A stretch of DNA of 64,000 nucleotides from Mesostigma viride (Eukaryota; Streptophyta; Mesostigmatophyceae; Mesostigmatales; Mesostigmataceae). Every line of letters begins with the position of its first letter. The first letter of the stretch is position 1. The stretch is taken from NCBI GenBank assembly GCA_009746045.1, contig RPFO01000086.1, positions 1,164,397 through 1,228,396 on the forward strand. Direction: 5' to 3'. Below the pieces are notes generated by a model that searched no databases, was not told where the DNA came from, and saw only the letters and a program-made list of their open reading frames with translations. The position numbers were made by a program, and so were the translations under genes. Shown piece by piece: positions 1 to 11,476 of the stretch.

Positions 1-652
1 CCCTCCCAGCTCTCTGTAGTCTCTGCTCGGGATTAATCAAGCACCAGATCACAACACATCTCAGCCATGACGAATTACAATGAATTCCCTATCCACTGGA
101 AGTAGAAAGCCAAGTGTTTGGAGTAGCAGCTTGTGGCTAACCAGAATAATGACCAAAATGGAATCATCACCATAATGGCTCCTGATTGGAACCCCACAAG
201 TTACCCACAAGACCTTATCAGGTAGACATTGATAGTTATCAGAACTGGCGCCCACCATGGACTGAGAAATAGCACATCACAAAATATATTAAGCACATGA
301 CAAACTACCTTCCTCTGTCTGGGACAAAACTAGGGGGACCTGTCGCCACCTCACCAGCAAGGTTGATGGGTCAGCCAATCCGGGAAAATCCGCCTAAGCA
401 GCCCCAGGGAATCGAACCCTGCCCTATAAAATCCCTTTGGTTGAGACAAACCTCAAACTGAGGACAAACCCCCAACCAACATCATGCTCCATGACTGAGC
501 ATTACATAGAATACAGTATTATACACATATGTACACAGAGCATTACTGCCCTCAGAGCATCACAGCTCTCAGCATAACAGAGCCCAGCTCTATGTTAGCT
601 CTTCTCACCCAATCAGTCACCAAACTCAAAGCTCCAACTGGAATTGCTCAAC

Positions 653-3600
653 TCACACAGAGGAGCTCATCAGCTTGTAAAGAAGCTTATATTGCTCAGC
701 AGACTTGTGAGGCAACTTGGTCAAGGCATCAGCAGGATTCTCAGAACCTGGAAGATGTTGAATATCCACCAGACCTGCCAACTCCTTCAACAGGAGATAA
801 TCCAGATCTCTGCTTCTGGCCAACTGCTTGTGCACAAACTGGACCATGCCCATGTTATCTGAAAGGATCAAGGTCTCCAGCTGAAGAGTATGAGGAGTCA
901 CTGAAGCCATAGCTAGCAACAGCTCCTTGATGTACAAACTGGACTGAATCCCTTCACAAATGGCTCTGCACTCAGAGACATCTGAACTCACAGCAACCCT
1001 TCTTTGAAGACGACTGTACCAGGCCACAAGACTAGGCCTATGTTGCTGAAGCACAAACAAGCCAGCTGACCTGCCTCTGACCTTAGAAACTTGCCTGCTA
1101 TCCATGGAGCTATCAACATAGATATCCAAGGAAAATGGCAAAGACAAATCAATCCCAGCTAAAGTAATACCAGGAGACTTGTTAACATGTGCAATAATCT
1201 GGGAAGGCTCCTCCAGGATTAGCACATCATCAGGGGATCTGCTATGGACCATCATGTCAGGCCCACAAATGCTGCCATACCAGGCCAACTTGCCTTTCAG
1301 CTCAGGTGCAATGGATGACGTCATGACCTCTGGAACAGATTGAAGAATGGTACTCTTGTAGTCATTGCCCGCCTGCAGCTTAATCAGCCACTGACTCCCC
1401 TCCTGAACCAATGTAGCCTGCATTCCACAGAACGTGACAGCCTCTCCAGGCTTCTGCCACAATTCTTTTCCCAAAGGAAATGCATCATTAATGATGGGCA
1501 CAAACTGACTCAACCACTTAGTGGGAGCAATCAAGTGCAAGTCATCACCATGCAGGCTAGCATACACAGGTAAATCATGCCACCTACCCAGCAATAAACA
1601 TGGGTCCACAGATGACACCTTCAACCCACAGTGCTTAGTCAAGAAGTCTTCCAGGGTAAGCCTCCAAATGATGGGACTGGACCTGAGACCTTCTAGACCC
1701 TTCAGAATCAGCAGGTAGCTAGACTGGAGCTCTGCCTGCCAGGCTACAGGAACTGGCACATGAAATGGAGTTTCACAATGCCACACCTGCTGAGCCACAC
1801 TGGGATCACCCTTCAGAAATGCTCTCTTGAAATCTAGCAGAACTGAAGACACATCAGCACCCTGGTTCAGCATACCGACATACAGGCACAATAAAATACG
1901 CCATGTATCATGTAGCATCCCAGGTGTATACAACTCCTCGCCCAGAAGATCCCCAGTACCACGGTATTCATTAAGAACTGGACGCACATGGGGAACAGAC
2001 ACCCCCTCCACCTCCTTCCGCTTGATGACGAATCTGAGCTTCAACCGTGTACTGTATGGAGGAACTTCATTCACAGGCTGACAGCAGTCAAACTGCAACC
2101 ACTCCTCTAGGGCCTTGGCAAATGCTAGCCTCCAGGCCTCAAACATCAGAGGAGAACTCATTTCCTGGACAAGCTGATCATAGCTAAGAGGAGAATGAGC
2201 AGCCAGTGATCTCTTAGTAATACCAATACTGCTAGGATGAAGAGCAGCTGGCATCACAAGACTGGAAGCCACAGGAATCTGATCCTCAGGCCACTGCACA
2301 TTCCTGATCGCTTTCACAGAGAAAAATTTAAGATTCAGGGCCCTGAAGTTAGTCAGTGGAATGCTACCCCAACCCTTACGAATAAGGCTATGAGATACAA
2401 CCACAACTCCAGGGGTGCAAAGAAAATTCTGACCCAAGATGATAGGACCATCATAATCTTCCAGCACTAGGAAGGAAACATCTACACCCATAAATGGTAA
2501 GATGATTTCTCCTACCACTTTCATATGAACCCTGCCACTAAAGTCAGACACCCAGGAACAGCTAGACTCGCCAATCTGCCGCTGCCCTGTATGCTGAGAC
2601 CCCATGATGGAGACCTCTGCATTGGTATCTACTTCTAGTGCAGTGCACTCGGACTCCCCCAACTGGCTGAGCTTGGACACCCGAGGCTTTTGCTTGGCTT
2701 TTTGCATAGCCAGCACCACATCTTTCAGGCCCACACCTCTATGCTTAGTGAGGCTAGAGGGGACCACATCTGCCTGCTCTAAATCTGGAAAGTTAACCGG
2801 TCCAGGGGTCTGGCCAGGACTTACCCGGGGATTACTTCCAGCCGGAACGTGATGATCAGGGATGACGTCATGACCAACTGGCAAGGTTGTCACATCAGGA
2901 GTTACTGCCTCTGCTTCAGCACCCCTTAGACGTACATATGACCACGACAGACGGTGCACATTCTGGGGAGGATCCTCCATCTTCACCCAGCACTTGTGCC
3001 CAGCTAGTTCCACCCTGGTCACTACTCCAGGGTGCCAGCTACCACGCTTGCCTGCAAGCTTGGGCTCTTTCCACACAATTACCCTCTGGCCAACAACAGG
3101 TTTCAGAACACTCCAGCCCTTGTCTTTCTGCCTCAACTTGGCAAACTTGAACATAAGGCTATCTTTCCAGGCTTGCTCAACCTCAGTAGGGAGCTCCCGA
3201 AGATGCAATGATAATGGAGTCACAGGGACCTCTCCAACATACATGGGTGCCCTGACATTCAATCTGTCCTCAACTGACCTTAACCAGGCCGTCTTGATAA
3301 TAGCTGGAACCAATCTTGGAATCTTCTTCTCCGTCAGCAGAATAGTCTTGAGTTCTCTGATTGTCCTCTCCACCACGCCTTGACTGCCATGGGACTCCCT
3401 GTGTACAACAAATAACTCAGGGAGGTCTTCATGCCCCATGCAGCACTCAAATTCTAAATCACACTGCAGCTGGATCACTGGTTTCATTCTGGATCTGATA
3501 GCCTGGAGCCCAGCCACCAAACATGGCTTAGATTTGTCTTGCAACAGCTCCAGCACCTTGTACTTGGTGTATCTGTCAACACCAACCAACAAAATCAGTT

Positions 3601-4080
3601 TCCTGATTTCTTGGATATCACATTGTACATATCCAGGCTGCAACACAGGTTGTCTGACATGAGACTTCTTAGGCTTGGAGCAACCAGCCTACAGGAACAA
3701 GCCTCAGCAACCTGCTTTACTGCTTAGGTGATGTGCTTTGATCAGCACTATCACTTACAACCATGCTCCCCATTGCATCATTCAGGCCATCAGCCTCATC
3801 CTCCTCCTCTAAAGGAGCCTCCTGCCCTAAGGCAGGACTTCCACGCTCCAACATTGAAGGAGTACGCAAACTACCTCCAAGAGCCATGTGGGAACGTTGT
3901 TGTCTTGTGGTAACTGCTTTCACCATGGTGACGTGGGAAGACCCAGTCACTACCCCATTGTGTTCTTCCTCCATGGATGCACCCTCAACCTGACAGTGCA
4001 GGGAGCAAATTAACTTCATCCAGAGTAATGGGGGGTCACTCTTAGCCCCCTCCCTGGCGGACCCTAGCAAGCCCAGGGAA
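653..4080 (-). pseudogene. Broken pol of copy A1 (integrase-protease-RT-RNase H)
   Basis: An open frame from 3646 to 653 corresponds to about the last 995 residues of the A2 polyprotein. It includes the integrase catalytic core, the DTNA protease-like motif, the RT box LHGDD and the RNase H domain ending in NPADALTK. Compared with A2, one G is missing in the run near 3676. About 115 bases around 3732 are also deleted, removing the stretch that holds the HHCC zinc-binding residues of integrase. A repeated Val-Glu-Ser-Pro segment near 3990 is shorter than in A2. Residues of the N-terminal part continue in another frame at 3717-4070. The copy cannot make a full polyprotein unless supplied in trans. 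Confidence 0.85.
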
Positions 4081-5590
4081 GGCAGAATCCGTCAGGTTGG
4101 GTTAAATTAATATACCCACCTCGGTTCACTTGCCAATGCCAAAGAGGGCAATATGACCCTGTTTGCATGGCAGAAATAACATGTTACCCTGCGTCGACTG
4201 CAGATCCAGGTGCTCCCCACTGGGCACCTACCCTGTTGAAGTGATTATCAAATAAATCACAACCTTGCTTGCAAGTGCGCCTTCACGCCAGGCTGCACTT
4301 CATGCAACAAAGGTATCAACCGTAACTCCTCTTGTTGTTGCTTATAGCATTCAGTCGTTCGCGACACTCGCGCCCGGGGCGACTGCTCACTGGTGAAGCC
4401 TTCGTTCCCAACACTCTCAGCAGCTGCCTTGAAGACCTTCATTGTCGATGGCGACAAATTCTGACAGCCGCTTGCGACATTTGTGCTCTCTCCCGCTCTT
4501 GACAGCGATACTCGTGCTCTTTCCAGATCGCTAGCGACATTCACAGTTGCCCGATCACTTCAGCACTCGCAGCCGCTCGCAATCAGCGCTTCATTTGTCT
4601 TCAGCGATTCAGTTTGCTTGCTGCGACTTCGCTGCCGACCCGGCCACGCTTTCGCCTTCAAAATTGACCTTGCAAACAAGTCATTAACATGCAGCATTAA
4701 TAATGCCAATGCATTAATTAGCATGAGCTTGTTCTGCACAAGAGAATTTATACAGCATAAACCTTGGTATAATCATCATCGACATATATATTAAAAATAT
4801 AATTACTTACAGCAGAGTGAAATCACTCAAACCAAAGCAAACGCCCAGCTATAAACCTATATACAGAGCCATGTCAAAGCTCTATACTACGAAGTACGAT
4901 AAGACCAATGGAAACGCCTAACGGGAGGAACCTAATAGCCCTGCTGCACCGCAAAATCAGCCCGCGTACGGCGGAGCATGATGTCCGCCATGGCCCGAGT
5001 CAGCGCCACCGACAAGCGCTGACGCCAATATGACGTCCAGGTCCGCGCCGACCATGGGGCCCGCTGGCCCTCCAGGTCCAGCCGGTCCTCCCGGAGCCGG
5101 CAACACTCCTTGAAGAAGGCGGAGGTCAGGGGCCCCACATCGACATATATATGACAAATATCCGACATGCCCTGCTAGCAATGCCAATGTTGTCGTAGTG
5201 ACAACACTTAATTCCGCTGCATACGAAATTATATATAATTTTTTCGTATCAATGCTTCCATCGCAACTGCGCACATGCAGCAGCCAACATAAAATATTGC
5301 ACTAATTGCGCAATTCTGGCACGAAACAAACTTCGTATTACATTCGCAGAAGCGCAACAAATCCGGACCGGACCAGGCCCCACCGACTCCATATTCGTAA
5401 CTACGTTTTTCGTATAGCATACGACGTAATTACTACAACATATTTTCACGAAACCAAAACCCAGTTTCGCAGCACGAAATCCCGGCCCTAAAACAATAAA
5501 ATCCAAAGCTTTTATTGCGAAGTCCGTGCACATAAAACAGGCCAGTAACGGAATACAAAAGTCCGCTACAACATTCCCGTAAAATTCAGA
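4081..5590 (-). other. A1 region with gag traces followed by unrelated sequence
   Basis: Bases 4081-4250 still align with the C-terminal gag segment of A2, including the bases for the first half of its zinc knuckle. The reading CYFC is kept, but the His and last Cys are lost, so gag is decayed. From about 4260 to 5590 no similarity to A2 is apparent. This stretch holds only short frames (for example 4257-4544 minus, 95 codons), AT-rich patches and repeated GCGACA-type words at 4360-4630. I recognise no gene in it. It may be the 5' region of a different subfamily joined by recombination, or an old insertion. Confidence 0.55.
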
Positions 5591-5797
5591 TCATAAAACT
5601 GAAATCCACTGCACGCGCAACTTAACGTTCATATATGGCGCATCCTGCTGCAGGCCGATTCGTACGTAGATGCTTGCCGACGACCTTCGAGATAAGAAAT
5701 TCGACAACTGCTCCGCTGACGTTGAAATCGAGGCTTGACGAAGGATCCACCGCGCCTCAAGAGATGGTTCACGATATTCACGTCGCGTGTTTCCCAT
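5591..5797 (-). pseudogene. Truncated 5' leader ORF of family A in copy A1
   Basis: The first ATG at 5797 opens a 68-codon frame starting MGNTRREYREPS. The equivalent frame in A2 starts MGNTREYREPS and runs for 187 codons (25311-25874). After the first dozen residues the two differ, so the A1 version is shortened and diverged. It sits between the 5' LTR (5879-6506) and the gag region, the same relative place as in A2. Retention of the start region in two copies suggests a real leader ORF in the family. Its function is unknown. Confidence 0.5.
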
Positions 5798-5878
5798 ATA
5801 ATGGAAAAACACCGCAAAATTTGACGACACCAGAAATCAATGCCGTAATCAGTAGATTATGAACTCGCTTGTAATTCG

Positions 5879-6506
5879 AGTTAACGAAACTGTGGCTGAA
5901 CTATGGTTCAGCCTGCACTGATTAATATCTACAGAGGAAGTAGTTATATTAATCAATAGGTTTACGTTGCTGGTTATGGCTACCAGCACAGAACGCACGA
6001 GGCACGTGAGAACCGTCGCCGAAGGTGCGCGGACACAGGTGCAGGGAAAGTGGTGCTACCAAGTGGCAGCGTCCTGCTCGTTATATACTAATTGTGACGC
6101 AGTCACATCCAGATGACTGATAGGACAGATCATCTCACAATATTGCTGTCCTTCACTCTGGACCAGCAGATCTCGACTCGTTATCCATAAATAGTCACAT
6201 CAGTGTCCTGTCGCACAAGTCCTGTCACTATTTGTTACGTCTAATCAATAGCATTGAATAGACCGAAGTGTCGGAGACTAAATGTCCTATCGTACACTGT
6301 GACAAGACGTCGTATGCCACGCGTCACTTGAAGAACCACCGTAGAATCACCGAATCCAAGTAGAATGTAGTAGAACAGTATCTTGCTCATATCTCGAGCA
6401 ATACTCATCAGAATGAACCCGTTTCTGGATTGTAGTAACCGGAAGTAGAATCTCTACAAGCCAAGTAGCTTAGTAGAATAATATTGCTTGCCAGGCAATA
6501 TTAACT
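5879..6506 (-). repeat. 5' LTR of copy A1 (628 bp)
   Basis: The sequence begins AGTTAACG and ends ATTAACT on the plus strand and matches 18311-18938 and 25956-26583 with few substitutions. The ends form a short inverted repeat AGTTAA/TTAACT, not the usual TG/CA. In the element's own orientation this is the promoter-bearing LTR; no TATA box or start site could be fixed by eye. Confidence 0.9.
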
Positions 6507-6603
6507 CATGGTGTCATCATTGCCCGTGTACGTACATGAATGGCATTTATGTAATTAATGAGGAGGATTCAGGCTCCCATAGTGTCATCATGGCTGGCCT
6601 ACG
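6507..6603 (+). repeat. 71-bp satellite, fragment between A1 and element B
   Basis: This piece contains the core words GGATTCAGGCTCCCAT and GTGTCATCATGGC and the linker GGCATTTATGTAATTAATG of the plus-orientation satellite. It is cut on the left by A1 and on the right by element B, whose duplicated target CTACG lies at 6599-6603. Confidence 0.9.
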
Positions 6604-7112
6604 TGTCAAGAATCCTGTCTTGAATATGCCCATTATGCTGACCGTGCAGAAATCTATAATACGGGCAATTGTATTCGAGCCCTAATTAACAAATAGATAT
6701 GCTCGGATAGTAGTACCTAAGTGGGATTTGTCCTACGTGAATGGACACTATGACTATGTGCCAAGTTGTACAATGGCACTAGGACCATTGGTCACTATCT
6801 TCACCAGATTATAGTATTGTGTCATGTGCATGTCATACCATGCCGTACCGAGTCATGCATGCGCATGCACCATGTTCCAACATACCAGCTGTCGTTATCG
6901 ACCCATTGTCGGCCCATGCCCATACCAGGGCCGCCGCCACCACTCACCTACCATAATTACCAATGTTCACGCTACCTTGAGGTAGCCATGGAAAGCCACA
7001 CCATATGGACGTAATAAATAATTTTCCTGGCTCCTGACGCTTAAGTTGGCAATGATTCACCACCTACAAATTATTAATTTAAGTCCCCATAATAACCCCA
7101 TGCCCTTTAACA
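6604..7112 (+). repeat. 5' LTR of element B
   Basis: 509 bp, starting TGTCAAGAATCC and ending GCCCTTTAACA. It is identical on reading to 8763-9271. An 82-codon frame inside it (6766-7014) recurs unchanged in the other LTR simply because the LTRs are the same; it is not taken as a gene. Confidence 0.92.
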
Positions 7113-7124
7113 TGGCATCGGAGG
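7113..7124 (+). other. Primer-binding site of element B
   Basis: TGGCATCGGAGG lies directly after the 5' LTR. It matches 10 of 12 positions of the plant-type initiator-Met tRNA primer site TGGTATCAGAGC at the level judged by eye, including the leading TGG that pairs with the tRNA CCA end. Confidence 0.6.
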
Positions 7125-8762
7125 TCCGGGGCAAGATCTTTCAACGGAATTAACCAACCTCTAAGCGGCAGCTCACATTTTATTGAGCGCCTTGATCATA
7201 GTTTATAATTTCATATACGGAGCAGCTTGGTCGAATTCTTGTACTTGATACGACCATGATTATGGCGCAGATGCTACCGTGAAATTCAAGGCTTTCAATC
7301 GACTTACTTCAATGTGTGGTAACACCAAATATTCGGGGTGACACCTACCGTCGCTAAAATCCGTCAAGAATTTCCCAAGCTCCGGTGCGCAGGCCAGATC
7401 TACGCTTTTATACTTATATATGCCCGAAACTGATCAAACGCCAACATTTCGGTGATGGGGACGTCGGCACTGAAGCCTGGCACTCAAAAGGTGCCGGCTC
7501 TGGTTCCAGGCAGCGCCAGTGATTTTTTACCTGGCAGCACATTTTTTGGCCGAGTGCAGTGCGTTCAATCGGCGCGGGGTCACTGACGGGCTCCCACTGA
7601 GCCGCGCGAGCTGTGAGCATCGACGAGAAATCGGCGGAGCTGTTTACCTCAAGAATTTTTCATGAGAACCGGTCTTTCTTTTGTACCGGCACCATTTCGC
7701 GTGGCATCAACATTCTTTTGGGCGCATTCTTTTAAACCGGAATTCTTTTTAAACGGTCATCACTTCAAGAGCCCAGAGCCTGCCATGCTCCAAGTTTCCA
7801 AGAAAAAAGGGAACATTCCCTGGGTCCTGCTCTCAAGGCCAGCCTGCTGACACAGCTGCACACCACACTAAGGAGGGTGCTCACTAACCCCCACGTTGTT
7901 TTCAGCACTAGTTGCAGTTTTATAATTCAGTCACATTTAACTAGTTGCAGGCACCACTAGCAGCAGTAACAGCTAGTTGCATTATCACGTGCCAGCACTA
8001 GACACCCACTAGCAACCAGTTGCCCCATAATGTAAACAGCAGTAACAGCACAGTCCCATCAGCACCATCACACTGGCATCAACAAGCACAGCAGGCAACA
8101 CCAGCAGGAACAGAGTACACTGCATAGTCCATGCAGGCAGCTACCCACACTTGCCTAGCCAGCAAGGAGAAGTAGTAGCACCCAGCAGCACATGCATGAC
8201 TCTCCACCACAGGCGTAGAGTAGATAGTAGCTGCAGTCAGCTGCACGCACTTGTCTAGCTAGCAAGTAGCAGTCCAGCAACCAGCTCTACATCCTCACGT
8301 CACAGTTCACCTTGTAGTAGTTGCAGTAAGTTGCACCAAACCCTGTTGGCAAACAAGTCAAAGTAGCACTACCAGCACCACACAAGACACTGTACCCACA
8401 CACAGCATAGATCGTGTGTGCACACACAACAGCTGACGTCACCGGTTTACCAGCAGCTACCAGTACCCAACGTTTCCAGCTGCAACCCTGGCATCAACCA
8501 GTACCGGCTACAGTCTGCATCCAGACTCAACACTGAGCAACCAGTCCTTACAGTTTAAGAGCGGCTGTTTCCAGTTTGGCTCCACCCTCGTGTGGCGCAC
8601 TCCATGTGACAATATGGGGCTACACAACCTTGCCCTCATTTTTCTTGCTGTTTTATATCAAGACCAGGGTGTCGTGTAAGGAGGGAATCCACTTAGGTAC
8701 CCGACTACCCTCGCCCAGGATCTAGCATTTGTATTTATAGACAGCATCATGTGCAAGGAGGG
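7113..8762 (+). other. Non-coding interior of element B
   Basis: No frame longer than about 68 codons and no retroviral motif was seen in either strand. The stretch from 7900 to 8530 is rich in GTTGCAG, CTAGTTGC and CAGCA words in loose repetition. The last bases, GTGCAAGGAGGG, are the likely polypurine tract before the 3' LTR. Confidence 0.7.
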
Positions 8763-9271
8763 TGTCAAGAATCCTGTCTTGAATATGCCCATTATGCTGA
8801 CCGTGCAGAAATCTATAATACGGGCAATTGTATTCGAGCCCTAATTAACAAATAGATATGCTCGGATAGTAGTACCTAAGTGGGATTTGTCCTACGTGAA
8901 TGGACACTATGACTATGTGCCAAGTTGTACAATGGCACTAGGACCATTGGTCACTATCTTCACCAGATTATAGTATTGTGTCATGTGCATGTCATACCAT
9001 GCCGTACCGAGTCATGCATGCGCATGCACCATGTTCCAACATACCAGCTGTCGTTATCGACCCATTGTCGGCCCATGCCCATACCAGGGCCGCCGCCACC
9101 ACTCACCTACCATAATTACCAATGTTCACGCTACCTTGAGGTAGCCATGGAAAGCCACACCATATGGACGTAATAAATAATTTTCCTGGCTCCTGACGCT
9201 TAAGTTGGCAATGATTCACCACCTACAAATTATTAATTTAAGTCCCCATAATAACCCCATGCCCTTTAACA
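8763..9271 (+). repeat. 3' LTR of element B
   Basis: 509 bp, same sequence as 6604-7112. It is followed by the target duplicate CTACG at 9272-9276 and then by satellite. Confidence 0.92.
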
Positions 9272-10726
9272 CTACGTACATGGATGGCATTTATGTAATT
9301 AATGATGAGGATTCAGGCTCCCATGGGGTCACCATGGCCCGTCTACGTACATGGATGGCATTTATGTAATTAATGATGAGGATTCAGGCTCCCATGGTGT
9401 CATCATTGCCCGTGTACGTACATGAATGGCATTTATGTAATTAATGATGAGGATTCAGGCTCCATTGGTGTCATCATGGCTGGCCTACGTGTACACATGG
9501 ATGTCAAAGAAAAAAAAATCATGAGGATTCAGGCTCCCATGGTGTCATCATGGCCCGTCTACGTACATGGATGTCAAGGAATAGTAAATGATGATGATTC
9601 AGGCTCCCATGGTGTCATCATGACTGGCCTACGTACATGGATGTCAAAGAAAAAAAATGATCAGGATTCAGGCTCCCGTGGTGTCATTATGGCCCGTCTA
9701 CGTGTTGTTGGCATGTATGAAATTAATGATGAGGATTCAGGCTCCCATAGTGTCATCATGGCTGGCCTACGTACATGGTTGGCATTTATGTAATTAATGA
9801 TGAGGATTCAGGCTCCCAGGGTGTCATCATTGCCCGTGTATGTACATGGTTGGCATTTATGTAATTAATGATGAGGATTCAGGCTCCATTGGTGTCATCA
9901 TGGCCCGTCTACGTACATGGGTGGCATTTATGTATTTAATGATGAGGATTCAGGCTCCCATGGGTAATCATGGCTTGTCTACGTACATGGATGGCATGTA
10001 TGTAATTAATGATGAGGATTCAGGCTCCCATGGTGTCATCATGGCTTGTCTACGTACATGAATGGCATTTATGTAATTAATGATGAGGATTCAGGCTCCC
10101 ATGGTGTCATCATTGCCCGTGTACGTACATGGATGGCATTTATGTAAATAATGATGAGGATTCAGGCTCCCATGGTGTCATCATTGCCCGTGTACGTACA
10201 TGGATGGCATTTATGTAATTAATGATGAGGATTCAGGCTCCCATGGTGTCATCATGGCCCGTCTACGTACATGGATGGCATGTATGTAATTAATGATGAG
10301 GATTCAGGCTCCCATGGTGTCATCATGGCTGGCCTACGTACATGGATGGCATTTATGTAATTAATGAAGAGGATTCAGGCTCCATTGGTGTCATCATGGC
10401 TGGCCTACGTGTACACATGGATGTCAAAGAAAAAAAAATCATGAGGATTCAGGCTCCCATGGCTTCATCATGCATGGCCCGTCTACGTACATGGATGACA
10501 TGTATGTACTTAATGATGAGGATTCAGGCTCCCATGGTGTCATCATGGCGTGTCTACGTACATGGATGGCAATTATGTAATTAATGATGAGGATTCAGGC
10601 TCCCATGGTGTCATCATTGCCCGTGTACGTACCTGGATGGCATTTATGTAAATAATGATGAGGAATCAGGCTCCCATAGTGTCATCATGGCTGGCCTACG
10701 TACATGGATGGCATTTATGTAATTAA
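9272..10726 (+). repeat. 71-bp satellite block, plus orientation
   Basis: About 20 monomers. The commonest unit is 71 bp: a ~55-bp core from TGATGAGGATTCAGGC to CTACGTACATGGATG followed by the linker GCATTTATGTAATTAA. Other units carry different linkers (TCAAAGAAAAAAAATC, TCAAGGAATAGTAAA). Long open frames in this block come from the repeat lacking stops in one frame and are not genes. The block ends at C1, with ATTAA at 10722-10726. Confidence 0.93.
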
Positions 10727-11208
10727 AGTTGCAAATAAATGGAATGCGATGTAAATCAGAAAGCATGAAATGAACGTTGTGTTTATTGTTCTCATACGTT
10801 ATTGTCGTTGCTGCATAATTCGTCTTCGTTGCGCATATATTCTATTGCGCTTGGCACCTTCATCAGTCTTGCTGAATATCCTACGTGGACATGCATTCCG
10901 TGTAGTTCAGTGCATGCCGCGTGTTAGATACTTCTAGAATCCTCTAGGAGGTACCAAGGCAGATGCGCATACATAATAGGCCGATAGTCGGCTCAGTCCT
11001 ATTGACAGTACTACACCGGCCCTTGACCAGCCGGTGACGTGGAGGCCTGGGAGACGCCCACATATTCTACGTGGCGTTATCCCATTGGCGAGTACTAGTG
11101 AAGTACAGCCATTGGCCCAATACTACAATAAAGTATATTGTAGTAATCTGTACAAGATCCTCTATCTCTGAGGACCCATGTGGACCCTAGATGGGTCTCC
11201 AACCAACT
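10727..11208 (-). repeat. 3' LTR of C1 (allele X)
   Basis: 482 bp, AGTTGCAAAT to CCAACCAACT. It carries T at 10859 and C at 11020. The same allele is found in the left LTR of C2 (27973, 27812), but not in the other LTR of C1. Confidence 0.92.
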
Positions 11209-11476
11209 CCAGCCATTCTTTCCCTTGTGAAAGTGATAAGGCTTAGATGTATTCATTGATGTTCGGCCGCACCTGGCCAGTTCACTTTCACATATGTGGG
11301 CAATGGGGACTCACTTGGGTCTTATGGAGTTTGCATCTCATCATTGCATGGTTGGTGTAACCTGCTGTAGGGAAAACCCAAATCTGAAGGAAAACCTCTT
11401 CTCCAGAGAGGACAAAACCTCCAGGGGGATAAAAACCTACAGGAGGAGCATTAGGCTCAGGCTCCCAGATTACTCC
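11209..11476 (-). other. 3' untranslated stretch and polypurine tract of C1
   Basis: No frame of note. Read on the minus strand it ends CACAAGGGAAAGAATGGCTGG immediately before the 3' LTR, a purine-rich tract suited to priming plus-strand synthesis. The same tract precedes the 3' LTR of C2 at 33576-33596. Confidence 0.65.

Larger units (their letters stand above)
1..6506 (-). mobile_element. LTR retrotransposon copy A1 (family A), 5' part chimeric, 3' end outside window
   Basis: Bases 1-3660 match copy A2 (19064-23540) almost base for base, apart from the 806-bp insertion in A2. The right end is a 628-bp LTR (5879-6506) that matches both A2 LTRs. The element runs on the minus strand, so its 3' LTR lies just left of the window. 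Pol is broken by deletions and a frameshift. Gag is reduced to traces, and about 1.3 kb between them and the 5' ORF has no counterpart in A2. The right flank (from 6507) is satellite, so A1 also inserted into the 71-bp array; its left target-site copy cannot be seen. It looks like a non-autonomous relic or a recombinant of family A. Confidence 0.88.
6604..9271 (+). mobile_element. Element B: small non-coding LTR retrotransposon (2668 bp)
   Basis: Two 509-bp direct repeats (6604-7112 and 8763-9271) begin TGTCAAG and end TTTAACA, the canonical TG/CA form. They look identical, base for base, on reading. The first is followed at once by TGGCATCGGAGG, resembling the TGGTATCAGAG primer site complementary to initiator methionine tRNA. 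The second is preceded by the purine run AAGGAGGG. The element is flanked by the 5-bp duplication CTACG (6599-6603 and 9272-9276) inside the satellite. The 1650-bp interior has no gag or pol frame, so it must depend on another element. Size and structure fit a TRIM- or LARD-like parasite. Identical LTRs imply recent insertion. It differs from families A and C in its termini. Confidence 0.9.

Noticed and set aside
529-912. 127-codon frame repeated at 20397-20780
   Set aside because: It is antisense to the end of family A pol and recurs because the element does.
6766-7014. 82-codon frame repeated at 8925-9173 as a conserved small gene
   Set aside because: Identity is explained by the identical LTRs of element B.
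9422-10584. Open frames in the 71-bp satellite as genes (also 34344-41142)
   Set aside because: They are the same Asp-Glu-Asp-Ser-Gly-Ser repeats produced by translating the monomer; frames shift with linker length and there is no start or coding context.
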